Part shown: one piece after another, positions 14,302 to 14,387 of the stretch
Layout: each line of letters starts with the position of its first letter
How positions within the stretch are numbered: the first letter of the stretch is position 1
Assembly: GCA_015231685.1 (NCBI GenBank)
Contig: JADGBA010000023.1
Coordinates: 1 to 14,387, forward strand
Source of the DNA: Candidatus Omnitrophota bacterium
GTDB lineage: Bacteria; Omnitrophota; Gorgyraeia; 2-02-FULL-51-18; JAGOUK01
Reading direction: 5' to 3'
Length of the DNA: 14,387 nucleotides
Made by a program: the position numbers and the translations under genes
The notes under the pieces: generated by a model
The model's input: only the letters and a program-made list of their open reading frames with translations
The model's database searches: none
Told to the model about the DNA's origin: nothing

Positions 14302-14320
14302 GCTCACGGCAGCTTCACAC

Positions 14321-14325
14321 AGGAG
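14321..14325 (+). promoter_or_regulatory. Ribosome binding site of the second tuf
   Basis: AGGAG at 14321-14325, eight bases ahead of ATG 14334, is a strong Shine-Dalgarno sequence. It contrasts with the weak site of the adjacent fusA and would favour higher EF-Tu output from a shared transcript. Confidence 0.75.
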
Positions 14326-14333
14326 AATGGACC

Positions 14334-14387
14334 ATGGCTAAAGAAAAATTCGAGCGGAATAAAACCCACGTCAACGTCGGCACCATC
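14334..14387 (+). CDS. tuf: Elongation factor Tu, N-terminal start (partial)
   Basis: Eighteen codons are visible, MAKEKFERNKTHVNVGTI, the standard EF-Tu N-terminus just before the GHVDHGKT P-loop, which falls beyond the window. The position directly after rpsL-rpsG-fusA is the classical str-operon tuf (tufA in E. coli). A strong ribosome binding site precedes it. Together with the tuf 3' end at 1-89 it implies two copies in the same orientation, unless both fragments belong to one gene joined by an assembly loop. Confidence 0.96.
   Translation, partial: MAKEKFERNKTHVNVGTI

Noticed and set aside
1..14387. Mobile elements, CRISPR arrays, toxin-antitoxin or defence genes
   Set aside because: No transposase, repeat-spacer pattern, terminal repeats or non-housekeeping gene can be seen; every long frame is accounted for by core genes.

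Overview
The window is a dense, entirely forward-strand block of core bacterial information-processing genes. The order is tuf (3' end) - rpmG - tRNA-Trp - secE - nusG - rplK - rplA - rplJ - rplL - rpoB - rpoC - rpsL - rpsG - fusA - tuf (5' end). It joins the classical secE-nusG-rplKAJL-rpoBC ('rif') region to the rpsL-rpsG-fusA-tuf ('str') region with almost no spacing. All genes look intact apart from the two tuf fragments cut by the window edges. I see no mobile element, CRISPR array, defence cassette, prophage or foreign-looking gene.

Organism: a bacterium of moderate GC content. RpoC has the large trigger-loop insertion typical of many Gram-negative lineages, L33 is the four-cysteine zinc-binding type, SecE is the short single-helix form, and the rif and str clusters are fused. 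This points away from the Firmicutes and towards a Gram-negative-type lineage, possibly a less studied one such as a PVC-related, Omnitrophota-like or Elusimicrobiota-like group. That placement is a low-confidence guess from memory of protein style; a phylogeny of RpoB and RpoC would decide it.

Layout: 1-89 is the end of one tuf; 172-321 rpmG; 321-343 a hairpin; 361-434 tRNA-Trp(CCA); 490-1216 secE and nusG; 1216-3398 the four 50S stalk and L1 genes, with nusG/rplK and rplA/rplJ overlapping; 3387-3409 a weak hairpin plus T-run at the rplL/rpoB border; 3449-11214 rpoB and rpoC overlapping by ATGA; 11219-12072 rpsL and rpsG, also overlapping by ATGA; 12073-12207 the largest non-coding gap, with a good sigma-70-type promoter and a striking palindrome; 12208-14301 fusA; 14334 onward a second tuf. 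No gene-free stretch exceeds 135 bases.

Function: the genes supply the RNA polymerase catalytic core (RpoB, RpoC), its processivity and coupling factor (NusG), a Sec translocon subunit (SecE), the ribosomal GTPase-stalk proteins (L11, L10, L7/L12) with L1, the decoding-site protein S12 and the head protein S7, the elongation factors EF-G and EF-Tu, L33, and the single tRNA-Trp. The points that merit a second look are mostly regulatory: a possible rplL-rpoB attenuator, a leader before fusA with three mutually complementary arms, the lack of room for the classical L10 and S7 autoregulatory leaders, an N-terminally extended L7/L12 with a Met-rich hinge, and tuf copies bracketing the whole cluster.
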